Assembly (NCBI GenBank): GCA_031002005.1
Contig: CM061921.1
Coordinates: 143,315,283-143,379,282, forward strand
Source: Vandiemenella viatica
Lineage: Eukaryota > Arthropoda > Insecta > Orthoptera > Morabidae
Length of the DNA stretch: 64,000 nucleotides
Direction: 5' to 3'
Shown one piece after another: positions 21,715 through 33,089 of this stretch (positions are counted from its first letter, which is position 1; every line of letters starts with the position of its first letter). The position numbers and the translations under genes were made by a program. A model generated the notes under the pieces. That model had not been told where the DNA came from and made no database searches. It saw only the letters and a program-made list of their open reading frames with translations.

Positions 21715-22480
21715 GTGCATGTCTGTCAGCGTTTGGATGAACGAGAGTCAAGCAAAACGTCTGGTCGGATTTTAATATACAGCCTACATACGGGTAAAAT
21801 AGGATATGCTTTAATTTGATACGATGTAGAAAAACAGGGATCTTTTTTTATATTTTTTTCAAAGTGTTACGCCAAAACTACTGTTAGGATTTCGATCGTC
21901 TTTCGAGTAATGTACCGTCTGTGTTTCCACGGGAAAATTAGGTTGTGTTTCATTTTTATGTAACGTCAATATAATGAGAAGTTAAGGATAACATTAAGTT
22001 GTACGTTATTCACGTAAATAATGCAGGTTGTAGTTTGATGGGATCTCGATTCATGTGTAACTCTTAGTCCCACGGGTAGATTAGGGTATGTTTTAGGTAA
22101 AAACGACAAGTTCCAATTGGATTTGGGGTTGAAAAATGAGAACTTTATGATAATTTTTCGTTGAATGCGATTTATGAAAAACTAGTCGGATTTTTATGGA
22201 GTTTTGATTAATGTGATAACTGGCGTAAAATACTGACTGTTTCTTTTTGATGTCATGTCATAAAGCAGATTCATTAGAGATAATTTTTCTGTGAACGCGA
22301 TTTCCGAAAAAGCTACTGGTCGGATTTTTATTAATTTACAGCCTATTTTGATTAATGTATAGCCCGTGGTTTCACGGGTAAAGTAGGGTGTGTTTTACTT
22401 TGATACGTTGTTATAAATCTGAGGAATTATGATAAAAGAATCGAGGAATTAGTATCTATTCAAAGGTAAATTACTTCTTG
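21715..22480 (+). repeat. Modular repeat, about five units
   Basis: Degenerate 130-150 bp units with TGGTCGGATTTT, GATTAATGT, ACGGGTAAA.TAGG, TGTTTTA.TTTGAT blocks. Same family as 6663-7065 but with more units. Probably the non-coding part of a mobile element that grows by unit duplication. Confidence 0.65.
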
Positions 22481-22778
22481 CATTGGAAATGTTTTTCGTG
22501 AGCGAGCGGCTTCATATTATTCAGAGGAATGAACTTACAGTTTGTCGTAGAGACCGTTCATGCCGAAAGATTTTTGAGTTTAGTGAGCTCTTGACCATAT
22601 TAGTTTAAGAGAGTAGTGTGTAAAATAACAGTCAACTGCTAATTTCGAAATAAAATCTCCATTCACAATTTATAAAAGTTTAAAAGCCATGCAGGCATCA
22701 ATCAGTAAGTAATATACTTCGTTAACAAATACTGATAGACTGTGTAAGAATGCACTGCCCTGCCATAGTTTTTAGATT

Positions 22779-22780
<2 letters not shown>

Positions 22781-22815
<35 letters not shown>
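22781..22815 (-). repeat. 35-bp poly(T), orphan retroposon tail?
   Basis: An uninterrupted run of 35 T followed by GCAGGTAGCATTTAAGC. On the minus strand it would be a long poly(A) tail, but I recognise no retroposon body next to it (22816-23400). The run itself is certain, its origin is not. Confidence 0.5.
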
Positions 22816-22817
<2 letters not shown>

Positions 22818-23561
22818 AGGTAGCATTTAAGCTTTACGAAAGCGAGAAGCAAATTAGAAACCCAAAATTTTAGTAAATCACTTCTAATCGTAGTTGAAGT
22901 AACTTTAATAAAAATTAAAAGAGCCATTACAAAATGCACAACCAACCAACATTTCTTTCAGTGTTCTACATGCAATATCAATAACACAGCTGAACATAAG
23001 AATATATTTACAATTCTTCACCACAAAAACCGAAGTTCAGTTAACGAAGCATACTATACCAGAAGCACAAACCTAAACAACCTTTTATATTTGGTTTTAC
23101 CACTACAATCTGTAGCAATCTGGGATAATAACTAGTATACTCCACAGTCGTATGCAAGCAAAAATTCAGCTCAGATTCGACCAGATTTTCGTACAAAGAT
23201 CAATATCGGTGATCGTAAAAATTGGTAAGCCATATTTGCTATCTGTATTTAGAATGTGATTACGACATGAGTGCTATTTTAGTTATCTACATCGAATAAG
23301 ATTTACGAATTTCATAGCCTTTGGAACACCACATGTCTAGAAATACAAGCTGTTACATTCCAAACTGTACAATACGACATTGGTAATCCTGGTTTTAAGC
23401 CACACACATGTTGTTACTTTATCAACACCACTCAAATCACAAAAAGAAAGTGCTTTCGGAAGATATATTGTTTAGGCTAATTAAACTGTTTACCTCAAGT
23501 AAGTAATAAAAAAAAGGTAACTAAAACACCCTTTAAAGGAACAATAAATTGCTGCATTTAG
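22816..23561. other. Unassigned AT-rich stretch
   Basis: No gene or repeat recognised. It could include the body of a retroposon whose tail is the poly(T) to its left. Confidence 0.45.
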
Positions 23562-23765
23562 GGCTTTACGGCTCGTCAATGCCGATGTCATTCGAAACTG
23601 GAGAGCATTCTGGGCAAGGAAAAGTAGGGGATTCGGCCATGACCTTTGAAAGGAACCATCTCCGTATTTACCTGCGGTAATTTTGGGAAACCATGGAAAA
23701 AACGAAATCATACAGACTTCCCTATGCAAGGCTGGAACGTTCACTGTTCATCAAACAGGCTCGGT
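23562..23765 (-). mobile_element. SINE-1 copy, degenerate
   Basis: Minus strand: GCTTTACGGCTCGTC, GGATTCGGCCATGACC, GGGAAACCATGGAAAA and a damaged tRNA head ending GGCTCGG. Box B is lost. Confidence 0.78.
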
Positions 23766-24080
23766 CAATAAATAACCACAGGCGCATAAGCTCCATCGCA
23801 ATTAGTAATAATAAAATTTTGTAATTAAATGGGAGAACCTCAGCAAATAACACCAAACAACAATATTCAAAATAGTATTACAATATTGTCGAGTCATGAA
23901 TTGCGCGAAACCCGCTGTTTGAGTACTTGTATTTTATGTACGCTTTCCCTTTCATCAAGTTTCGACTAGCGCTTTATACAATTCAGATTAAATTTTTAAC
24001 CCGTGGCAAAGAAATTAAGACTTTTATCAGTATTAGGAGCGTTGATACTATAAACCACGCCATTTTTGCTGTCTGTTTCC

Positions 24081-24245
24081 GGTTTTACGACTCATCGACG
24101 TCGTTTTCAGCCTTTTTACAGGAATCGTCCCAGCATTTACCTAGACTGATTTCGGAAAAAACGAAAAATCAAAAACTCGAAGGCCGCACGGGGATGTGAG
24201 CCTGTGTACTTCCGAATGTCAAGCATTACCGCATACCCAACAGAA
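24081..24245 (-). mobile_element. SINE-1 copy, old, internally deleted
   Basis: Minus strand, with GTTTTACGACTCATCGACGT at the 3' end and a weak GGGGATGTGAGCC box B complement. About 60 bp are missing from the body. A younger SINE-1 lies just beside it in the opposite direction. Confidence 0.65.
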
Positions 24246-24263
24246 GCCACTTGTACTAGAAAC

Positions 24264-24503
24264 ACTGAGCGTGGTGGGTGAACGGTTAACGCTCTGGCTT
24301 CGTATTCGGGAGGACGCCGGTTCGAATCCCCGTCCGGGCATCCAGATTTGGGTTTTCCATAGTTTCCCCATATCACTCCAAGCGAATGCCGGGATGCTTC
24401 CTTCAGAAGGCCATGGCGGAATTCCTTCCCGTTCCTTGTCCCCAGTCCCATCTCCACTCGAATGACCTAGTCGTCGACGAGGCGTAAAGCCATAGGCAAA
24501 AAA
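24264..24503 (+). mobile_element. SINE-1 copy, full length, young
   Basis: Intact boxes A and B (GGTTCGAATCC), full body and an A-rich tail. A perfect 11-bp target duplication GTACTAGAAAC flanks it (24253-24263 and 24504-24514). The 3' variant is CTAGTCGTCGACG, between the two common subtypes. Confidence 0.95.
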
Positions 24504-24514
24504 GTACTAGAAAC

Positions 24515-25489
24515 CATGCTATCAACGAAAACAGATGAAGATTTCCCATGAAACGATTGTGGTAATGGCCTTTGGATTTGTTGCATTCAGAGACCTCTCT
24601 GTTATAATTAGGAGGTTTAAGCGTGATGATAGATTGGTGATTCTGCGTTGATGGCTTTCGCCAAACATTAGCAGCTCTCGTCATTCCGGATTGCCTTCTC
24701 CGTTAACGCCATAATGGCGAGGCTCAGATTAGAACCTCAAGCTGACCACAATTTTTCATCCAGCCTTATCTCCACAACTTCCTTCATAATGTCGGCGCTG
24801 AAATTAACTACATCGCGAATGCTAGTCATTTCCCGGAATAAAGCTTGATGTGTAGTATTAAACGTGTGCTCACACTTGATTTTTTGTCGCAGTGGAGGAG
24901 AGGTAATGTGTCGCATTAATAGCACCGCGCAGCTGTTTTAGCACTTACAAGGTATTCATTGATTACCAAGTTGAACAGCATTTTTTAATGGAAATCAGGT
25001 CTTGACGCTTTGATGTGTCCTTAATATTTTCTTTAATTTTTTTAATTAACGAATACGCATTTGGGCATTTGAGCAGAAGAGCTGACTTCGAAATAGATAA
25101 GACGATTGACCGCCATTTTAATATATGAAATATTGGAAGCATGAGACGTATCTCATGAAAAGAGATGAATTAAGGTTCTAACTGTTTTGTGAAAAACGAA
25201 ATATTCCTTAAAAGTGGTTGCGATAGAATAGACTCACTCAGAAATTAATATGAATAATGTTAAGATTTTGCCATGAATCTTTCTTTCATACATGTTTCTC
25301 GTTCATTTACTTAGGTTCTCATTTAGATTTTTTTAAAATGGCATTTGGCTTCTCTTAGGCCATACATCCAGCTCAATAGTGGTTTCAGTTAATCCAGTGT
25401 TTGCAGATTCTCCATTGTATGTATTGTTTTTCTCGTAATTATAGACCTCACAGGACAGTCGCCACATGTACGCTGACAACAGATAAAAC
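24515..25489. other. Unassigned stretch
   Basis: No gene or repeat recognised. Confidence 0.5.
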
Positions 25490-25560
25490 CCATGCCCTCG
25501 GCCGGACTCGAACCGGCGACCTTCGACACGCGGAGCTAGTACTCTGGCCCCTACTAGAGA
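25490..25560 (-). repeat. tRNA-like retroposon head
   Basis: Minus strand: GGGGCCAGAGTACTAGC, then AAGGTCGCCGGTTCGAGTCC with a perfect box B (complement at 25503-25513), then GGCCGAGGGCATGGG. The cloverleaf does not close well and no CCA-proximal stem is clear, so I read it as a SINE head or tRNA pseudogene, different from SINE-1. Confidence 0.5.
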
Positions 25561-25574
25561 CAATGTTCTTATGT

Positions 25575-26935
25575 TAAAAATATCTGTTTGTATTACCACT
25601 CTAAGTAGTTCCGTAAGACTGTAATTACATCAGAAGTCATCTGTGATATGACGATATTTCATGCTTCATACGGATCTAAGAAATTTCGTTGGTTATGTGC
25701 TTTAGAAGGGAAGAGAAATATGCGAAATAGAGAGAAAAAAAAGAACTATTTTAGCAGAAACAATCTTTACTTTTGTAACTATTCGACTGTGGATAACGTA
25801 AGCAAAACATTTCATGCATAGAAGCCAATGCCAAAGTGAAAATTTTGAGCCAGAAAAATGTCAAAGATGCTGAAGTTTGTTTGTAATAAAATGAGACCAC
25901 GGTGCAGTAAGAATAACGGACGTTTAGTAATTCCTGATGTTAGTGCTTGAGTGCTTTTAGTGTTTAAAAAGAAATAAAAAAGAATTTTAAGAGAAATTGT
26001 AGCTCTCTTGTAAAGAGGAGTTACTACTTACTCAACGCCATCCGAGAAGAGAGAAAATTTGTGCCAGATGTATTTCCAAGAGTTCAGCGTCAAAAATGTA
26101 TTCTGAGATTCCAAGGCGATCTGTCACATTTCTACAGGAATTACCTATTGAAAATTAGGAATACGAAATTATTACCCCAAATTTTAAACGTCTGCAAATT
26201 TTTATGGGAATAAAAAGTGAAACTGAAAAAATATCTTAACTCTATTAAAACCAACATGCAACCTGTAATTAATTTAAAGTGCATACAAATCTTTCCTAGT
26301 CCATCCACCTTATCAATGACATGCTGGTTTCAATTTTAAGTTATTGTCTTCCTATTCAGATTTGGTGGCCTGAAGTACAATTGATAGCATGGTTTAATTA
26401 ATTCGACTAATAGAATGAAGTTCGACAGTATTGTATCCTGGTATAAGACGTAAAACCTTAGCCCAACTAAAACTGAGAAAAAATAAAAAATAAGTGATAG
26501 ATGCAGATATTATTAAAATTAACTGAGACAGTTGTTGCTAAGAGCTTCCTCGTTCACTGTGAACATGAATCTCGCCACCATCGGCACTGTGTGGTTTTGT
26601 ACGTTTATTCAAGATTACAATCTGTTGTAAGTATTTTTTGTTGCTGTTTGGCTTTATTTTATATTTATTTGAACAGTGAGAAAAAATGATATATACAGTG
26701 CTAAAACTATAAAATAGAAGTCACTTTTCCTACAAAAAAATATTTTCTCTTGTTTAAGCCACACCATAATTTAAGATACGATGCTAATATAATACTGAAA
26801 TCCTTATTTCTCTATATCAAATATGGCAACTGCAGACACTACCAGCCATGAACTGACATATGTTTAATAGGATCATATAAACAATTTATAGATGATGGAC
26901 ACAGTTTATGTAATGTCCTTCAAACTTTCACAACG
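25575..26935. other. Unassigned AT-rich stretch
   Basis: No gene or repeat recognised. Confidence 0.5.
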
Positions 26936-27185
26936 GGAGATTCTGGTAGCCCAGTTGCTAAGGCGCATGCGTTTAAACCTTTTGCTGCTCCGGTCCCGGG
27001 TTCGAATCCCGGCAAGCGCATAAATTTTGAGAGTTGTGTTTGATCATATGAGCTATGCCAGGACGCTCAGTTGTTCGCATACCACGTTAAACTGTAGGTC
27101 CCAGAGGAGAGGAACTGGCCGTCCTACCTCTGACACAATAGCTTAGTACGCTTTCTACGGGTTGTGGGCTAGCTTTGTTTAAGGG
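26936..27185 (+). mobile_element. SINE-2, tRNA-derived
   Basis: The tRNA-like head starts TGGTAGCCCAGTTGCTAAGG (box A-like, 26944) with a perfect box B GGTTCGAATCC (26999-27009) and a strong CCGGG/CCCGG arm. The body includes CCACGTTAAACTGTAGGTCC, CCCAGAGGAGAGGAACTGG and CCTCTGACACAATAGC. Parts of it recur reversed at 43.8, 44.3 and 57.2 kb and directly at 61.75 kb. The head is too long between boxes for a normal tRNA gene. Confidence 0.7.
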
Positions 27186-27605
27186 AACGTATGGTCAGAT
27201 GGAAAATGATGTCAAACTGAACCTCCACTGATGTTTCTACAATTTTTGACATGACATCTAATCACTTCTTACGAACTTGTTGTGTGAAATCGCCTTTGTA
27301 ATAAGCATTATTAGACAGGAAGTAAAAAACCGGTTATTATACTATTTTTTAAACGGTTATTATGGGCGCGGCTTTTAAGTAACTATGATCTCTCGTAGCA
27401 ACAACAAATAGTTGCTGTATATCTTGTTTTTACTGTATTACCATTATAATATCATATTGGCCACGTATGTTTGATGACCTCAGATACAGCAATTCTTGTG
27501 AAAAGTACGTATAGATATGACGGGATATTCTGAATATCCCATCTTCCCTGACTTTCTTGTGTGAAAGGAATAGGCCTAGTTAATAAGAAAAGATATAACC
27601 AGGTA
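27186..27605. other. Unassigned spacer
   Basis: No gene or repeat recognised between SINE-2 and the tandem array. Confidence 0.5.
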
Positions 27606-29157
27606 GAAAATCAAAAGCAAGTTCATTCCGACGGTTACATAGATGAAGCAAACTGTCTTTACTGTCATGATCCGTAATCGGAATTTTGTGAAGGATGAAT
27701 CAGAAAATCAAAAGCAAGTTCATTCCGACGGTTACATAGATGATGCAAACTGTCTTTACTGTCATGATCCGTAACCGGAATTTTGTGAAGGATGAATCAG
27801 AAAATCAAAAGCAAGTTCATTCCGACGGTTACATAGATGATGCAAACTGTCTTTACTGTCATGATCCGTAATCGGAATTTTGTGAAGGATGAATCAGAAA
27901 ATCAAAAGCAAGTTCATTCCGACGGTTACATAGATGAAGCAAACTGTCTTTACTGTCATGATCCGTAATCGGAATTTTGTGAAGGATGAATCAGAAAATC
28001 AAAAGCAAGTTCATTCCGACGGTTACATAGATGATGCAAACTGTCTTTAGTGTCATGATCCGTAACCGGAATTTTGTGAAGGATGAATCAGAAAATCAAA
28101 AGCAAGTTCATTCCGACGGTTACATAGATGATGCAAACTGTCTTTAGTGTCATGATCCGTAACCGGAATTTTGTGAAGGATGAATCAGAAAATCAAAAGC
28201 AAGTTCATTCCGACGGTTACATAGATGATGCAAACTGTCTTTAGTGTCATGATCCGTAACCGGAATTTTGTGAAGGATGAATCAGAAAATCAAAAGCAAG
28301 TTCATTCCGACGGTTACATAGATGATGCAAACTGTCTTTACTGTCATGATCCGTAATCGGAATTTTGTGAAGGATGAATCAGAAAATCAAAAGCAAGTTC
28401 ATTCCGACGGTTACATAGATGATGCAAACTGTCTTTACTGTCATGATCCGTAATCGGAATTTTGTGAAGGATGAATCAGAAAATCAAAAGCAAGTTCATT
28501 CCGACGGTTACATAGATGATGCAAACTGTCTTTACTGTCATGATCCGTAATCGGAATTTTGTGAAGGATGATTCAGAAAATCAAAAGCAAGTTCATTCCG
28601 ACGGTTACATAGATGATGCAAACTGTCTTTACTGTCATGATCCGTAATCGGAATTTTGTGAAGGATGAATCAGAAAATCAAAAGCAAGTTCATTCCGACG
28701 GTTACATAGATGATGCAAACTGTCTTTAGTGTCATGATCCGTAACCGGAATTTTGTGAAGGATGAATCAGAAAATCAAAAGCAAGTTCATTCCGACGGTT
28801 ACATAGATGATGCAAACTGTCTTTACTGTCATGATCCGTAACCGGAATTTTGTGAAGGATGAATCAGAAAATCAAAAGCAAGTTCATTCCGACGGTTACA
28901 TAGATGATGCAAACTGTCTTTAGTGTCATGATCCGTAACCGGAATTTTGTGAAGGATGAATCAGAAAATCAAAAGCAAGTTCATTCCGACGGTTACATAG
29001 ATGATGCAAACTGTCTTTACTGTCATGATCCGTAATCGGAATTTTGTGAAGGATGAATCAGAAAATCAAAAGCAAGTTCATTCCGACGGTTACATAGATG
29101 ATGCAAACTGTCTTTACTGTCATGATCCGTAATCGGAATTTTGTGAAGGATGAATCA
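27606..29157. repeat. Tandem array: 16 units of 97 bp
   Basis: Sixteen head-to-tail units with start points exactly 97 bp apart from 27611 to 29066. Units are nearly identical and differ mainly at three sites: GATGA/TGC, TTAC/GTG and GTAAT/CCGG. Each unit holds an 11-bp inverted pair (ATTCCG-ACG-GTTAC and GTAACCGGAAT) that can form a stem-loop with a 3-nt bulge. 97 is not a multiple of three and no long frame crosses the array, so it is non-coding minisatellite DNA. Confidence 0.97.
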
Positions 29158-29460
29158 CTGTTAGGTTTGTGGAATATCGGCACATTGTTGTTGTCCTGAC
29201 GCATACTGTAATGTCTGTTCATATATTTCAACATTGTAGGGATTACCAGAACGTGTAACACATTGAACTCTTGTGATGGAGCAAAAGAAGTAATTATTTT
29301 CTGTGTTAATTGCATAAGAAATTATTTATAATAATATTTTATCCATCTTTGCTACATTTGTAAATGCAGACGCAAATTTGTAGTGTGCTCATAAGATCTT
29401 TTCAGAATCTTATAATAGTGAAATATTTATATTTGTTTAATAATGCATTATGATCCTTTC

Positions 29461-29660
29461 GCCATCAAGAAGAATTCAATTTCAAAACGTTCAACTATTT
29501 AACGACGCACGCTTGCATTTTGCAGCTGCATATTTGAATACATTATAAATATAAATGCAAACCATCTGATGACGAACAGTTTGTTCGAAACCGGTAATGG
29601 TTAATAAATATAATAACAACAAACTGTGACTGGTTGCTGTTTTTTAATATCAACAAATTA
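29461..29660 (+). repeat. Penelope-like terminal segment (tentative)
   Basis: The hammerhead-like motif at 29560-29602 is followed by TTAATAAATATAATAACAAC and GACTGGTTGCTGTTTTTTAA. A ribozyme-like core followed by an A/T-rich trailer resembles terminal repeats of Penelope-like retroelements known to carry hammerheads. The element boundaries are uncertain. Confidence 0.45.
29560..29602 (+). ncRNA. Hammerhead-ribozyme-like motif, complete
   Basis: In order: AACCAT (29560-29565), CTGATGA (29566-29572), one C, helix II GAACA-GTT-TGTTC, GAAA (29587-29590), CCGGT, A (29596), ATGGTT (29597-29602). The outer AACCAT/ATGGTT pair perfectly as stem I. A-CCGGT is self-complementary, so helix III could form only between two molecules, as described for small Penelope-associated hammerheads. 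The expected cut would follow A29596. The extra C between the core and helix II is non-canonical. Confidence 0.55.
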
Positions 29661-30735
29661 ATTTAATTTCTTGTTATTATTCATCGTAAATTAAAAAACT
29701 CAGGGTTTTTGTAGTTAAATTTTTGAGATTTTTTCTAACAAAATAGATTGATCTTTTGTCTGAAATCCTTTAAATACACCATGAAAAATACAGCGGTAGT
29801 CCAGCAGGCACTAATTGGTTTGGCTTAAGAAAACAGTTGGATAATGTTAATCAAACTCCTCATTAAATTATGCATAAGAATCTATTGGTCTCAGATAACG
29901 ACTAATGAACCTTGGTAATTAAAATTGCCATGCTCGGGATCAATGGTTCAATCCCAGCCTCCAGTACGTGCGGTTTTAATTGTATGTTGTGATTGCGTTC
30001 ACATGTTCTCTGTGTAAAATAATCACTACTGTTTAAGCTTACTGTCCAGAAAAATTGGTCTTTACATATTATATGGAAGTAAATATATAACTGCAGGGTG
30101 ACACGTAATATTTTCCTTTTTTTAAAAGAAGAGGAAAACTCCTATACTAAATAGTAGGCAATAAATGATGAATTATGCGGTTTCAACAATGCCTCAATTC
30201 AGCTTGATTGGGAGGGATTTGGAAACGATTGCAAAGTGAATTTCAATGTAGCGTACGTAAGTAGGGGGTGACATATTATAAAAGCTGTACTAAAATGTCG
30301 ATAATATTTAGAATAAAAGATTTAACTATGCAGAACATATTTTCTGAAATGTGAAAATAGCATGACATATCCACACTAGGTAATATTTATACCATATGGC
30401 TTTAATGCATTTACTGGTGATCAGTGCTTCACTGCAGAACTGACAGAAATGACAAAACCAATAGCCTGTACGTATAATAAAATCAAAGTTGTAAATTCTT
30501 CCACTATTGGCATAAGTAGGTAAGAACTGCCTAGATTGTTAATGTGAGAAAAACAGAAAGACCATTCAATGTTATGTAATAACTGCGAAAAAAGAGGCAA
30601 AACGCCTCAAGGATGCTGTAAATAATTTTTTTGTGGATTTTTTTGGCAATTGTTGCAATCGGTAATATGTTTGGGGACGAAGCTCCATAGGACAATTGCT
30701 ATCCATTCGTCGCATGAAGGGTAGAATTTACGGAA
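29661..30735. other. Unassigned; weak tRNA-like relic
   Basis: No gene. At about 29905-29965 GGTAATTAAAATTGCCATGC followed by GGTTCAATCCC resembles a tRNA-like segment with box B. Nothing else is recognised. Confidence 0.4.
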
Positions 30736-30939
30736 AGGCGTTGCTCTCGGCAGAAGCTAATTGAAAAATTCGGGACTGACAGCAAACACAAATTACTACC
30801 AGCAACATTCATATCTAGGAATGACCGCGAAAATAAGATAAGAGAAATCAGAGCCAGAACCGATTCATTTCTACACTCATTTTTTACACGAGAGGATAGG
30901 GAAGGGAAGAGGAAGGATTTATTGTGCGAGAAAACTTAG
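30736..30939 (+). pseudogene. LINE-B C-terminal fragment
   Basis: An open run of 67 codons with a TAG stop at 30937-30939. It begins RRCSRQKLIEKF and continues LLPATFISRNDRENKIREIR. This is the C-terminal tail of a CR1/Jockey-like LINE reverse transcriptase. The same family is at 53.1-53.8 kb on the minus strand, where RRCSRQKLIEKF is identical. The copy is truncated at its 5' side. Confidence 0.85.
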
Positions 30940-31062
30940 AATCCAATAAGAGTAGGTCTCAATAAAACGTTCCGGCCATCTTGATCTCGGTTTTCCATGG
31001 TTTTACTAGATCGCTCCAGGCAAATACCGCAAAGGTTGTTCAAAACAGCACACGGCGGCCTA
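30940..31062 (+). repeat. LINE-B 3' UTR carrying the SINE-1 body
   Basis: About 33 bp after the LINE-B stop the sequence becomes GGCCATCTTGATCTCGG, TTTTCCATGGTTTTACTAGA and CGCTCCAGGCAAATACCG, which is the SINE-1 body without its tRNA head. Similarity fades near 31055. The same order of stop, linker and SINE-like body occurs in the other LINE-B copy at 53049-53107. Confidence 0.75.
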
Positions 31063-31569
31063 CTGCCATATCCCATATATCCCTTCCTATGTATATACGA
31101 CTTCACATTAGGATGGGTACAATGCACCCTCCGCCACCCACTTTCAGTGAATCGCGTAGTATTAATAATAGTTATAGTTTTAAAGAATTGTGCCACCTGC
31201 GCAAACAACGATGTGATTACAGCGAGTAAGGTATATACAGGCCCGAAAATTTGAGAGGAGGGACAGTAAAACTCGACATAAGTGTTAACATTTTCCAAAG
31301 AAGTAATAGTAAAGTAGAAGTTAGTAAGGTGAAATAAAAATTTGATCAATAGTGGACATAAAAAGCGTTATGGAAAGTTATTAACTGACAGTATAAGTGA
31401 CGAATCAGGGAATTGAGAAAGTTTTAATGAAGGTTAGAAAGCTTTGGTCTAAGAAGACGGTTAGTAAGTTTAAACGGATAGTAGGGATCAGAGTGGAAGA
31501 TATGGACGAGAGAGAAATTCTGAATATCTTCGCAGTAGCTACAAGAAGTTTCTAAATACACGTATCGGG
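31063..31569. other. Unassigned stretch
   Basis: No gene or repeat recognised. Confidence 0.5.
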
Positions 31570-32450
31570 TTTCCTTTTTTGTTTGTAGTAATCATGTGAA
31601 ATTTTTTGGTTGTAAGGTTGGTGGCTTTTTTTTAATGACAAGAAACAGCTATTGTTATACAATTTTGGGTAGTTCTTATTACTTAAAGCACCAATCTTGG
31701 AACATTTTCATGTTGTAACGGGCAGTCTGTGAATTAGGGTTTAAATTGGTAGTTTTGGTATTTTATTCAGTGCATATTGTATGTTGCTTGAAGCAAGCGG
31801 ACATTGCCTACGAGAGACTTTCTGTTGATTCAGTGTTTCTGCTGTGCGAAGCACGCATCATTCGTTTAACACGTGATCGCACGCACATAAGAACCTCAGA
31901 GTGGCATGTCGTCCTATTCTGTGAATGACTATTCTGCCAACAGCCATGTAAGAGGTAAGACTTGTGTCTTGTCTGTGCCTTTGGAACGAGCCGAAGCCAT
32001 GCTTTGCCCTTGCATTGTCTCTCATGTTAGTTATCATTTGGTTAGATAAAGTAGTTAGATAAATTATTCAGTCTGTTTAACTTAAACGAGTTGTTTGCCG
32101 TTGTTGTAATAATGTTGTATTGCCTCTTGATAATCTATTTAGTCATGAAGGGTTATACTGGGGATCATTATTTAATTATTCAGTCATTCGTGTAATAATT
32201 CTGTAGAGCCATGTTTCAGTTATATTCGTATAAAGAAGCTACTAATTCAATTAGTAAGTTGGTAACATTGTAACCATGCGTGCGTGTCGATTCTTTCCAG
32301 CATAATGTTAAATAGATTTGCGGATAAATGTATTGTTAGGTTTTTATAATTAAAATATGTTTAAATTATCAGTTGTGTCGCCTCAGTCATTTACAGTCGT
32401 TAGGTTAGAACCCAAGTTATTTCAGATAATTATGTGGAAGAGTTTGTGAC
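31570..32450 (+). repeat. Possible solo LTR or UTR of a retroelement
   Basis: Non-coding, moderately structured sequence ending GTCGCCTCAGTCATTTACAG, TCGTTAGGTTAGAACCC. Its composition and ending remind me of insect LTRs, but I found no second copy, no clear TG...CA ends and no primer site. Low confidence. Confidence 0.2.
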
Positions 32451-33089
32451 AAATCGGCAAGGTAAGAACTATTTCAAATATATCACTGTTAAAGCAGTTT
32501 GGGATCTCTGCTATATCAAAGATCACCCTGGTGTCAAATATCCTTATCCTGACAAATGACATCTTGGTGCCCACAAATAGTTAATCTGTTACAATTAGGA
32601 CGATAATCTGAAACGCTAACATCACTTCTAAGAACCCCTCCAAATCAATCTATGTCACCCACGAAGTGGACTGCACGGCCATATATATAACCACCCCTTC
32701 TATTACAATGTGAATTGTGTAGCTTGAATGTTGAATCATACATTGACATCGAGAGGCATGGCTGTTGCCCCACCAGTGCGAACATTTTTTCGTCAATAAT
32801 TTTTCATTACCTATCAAAACCAGAATCAACATACGTAGTTGACAAGTAAGGGAACTAGCATAACATCAACTTCGCAACAGAAACATTTAGATTATTAATC
32901 GGGATATTATAAGTGGTAGAGGCTAGATGATAGAGAAATTAGCACTAAGAAAGTACTGAAGAAGAGCGAGATAAAATTAAATCTTGGAGAGATGTGGAGA
33001 GATTGAGTGAGTGGATAAAGTGAGAAGAAACAGTGAACATATAAGGAACAGAGTGCATTCTTAAAAAACAGTAATAAGATAAATGAAAG
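32451..33089. other. Unassigned stretch
   Basis: No gene or repeat recognised with confidence. Confidence 0.45.

Noticed and set aside
24300..24345. SINE-1 heads as tRNA genes
   Set aside because: All copies are joined to the same body and A tail and flanked by target duplications. They are SINEs.
26944..27018. Functional tRNA gene
   Set aside because: Boxes A and B are present but the spacing is too long, the cloverleaf does not close, and a retroposon body follows.
27611..27707. Hammerhead ribozyme in the 97-bp satellite unit
   Set aside because: Satellite hammerheads exist in some insects, so I looked, but neither strand has CTGANGA followed by GAAA in the right order.
27606..29157. CRISPR array
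   Set aside because: Units abut directly with no unique spacers, there are no cas genes, and the DNA is eukaryotic. It is a minisatellite.
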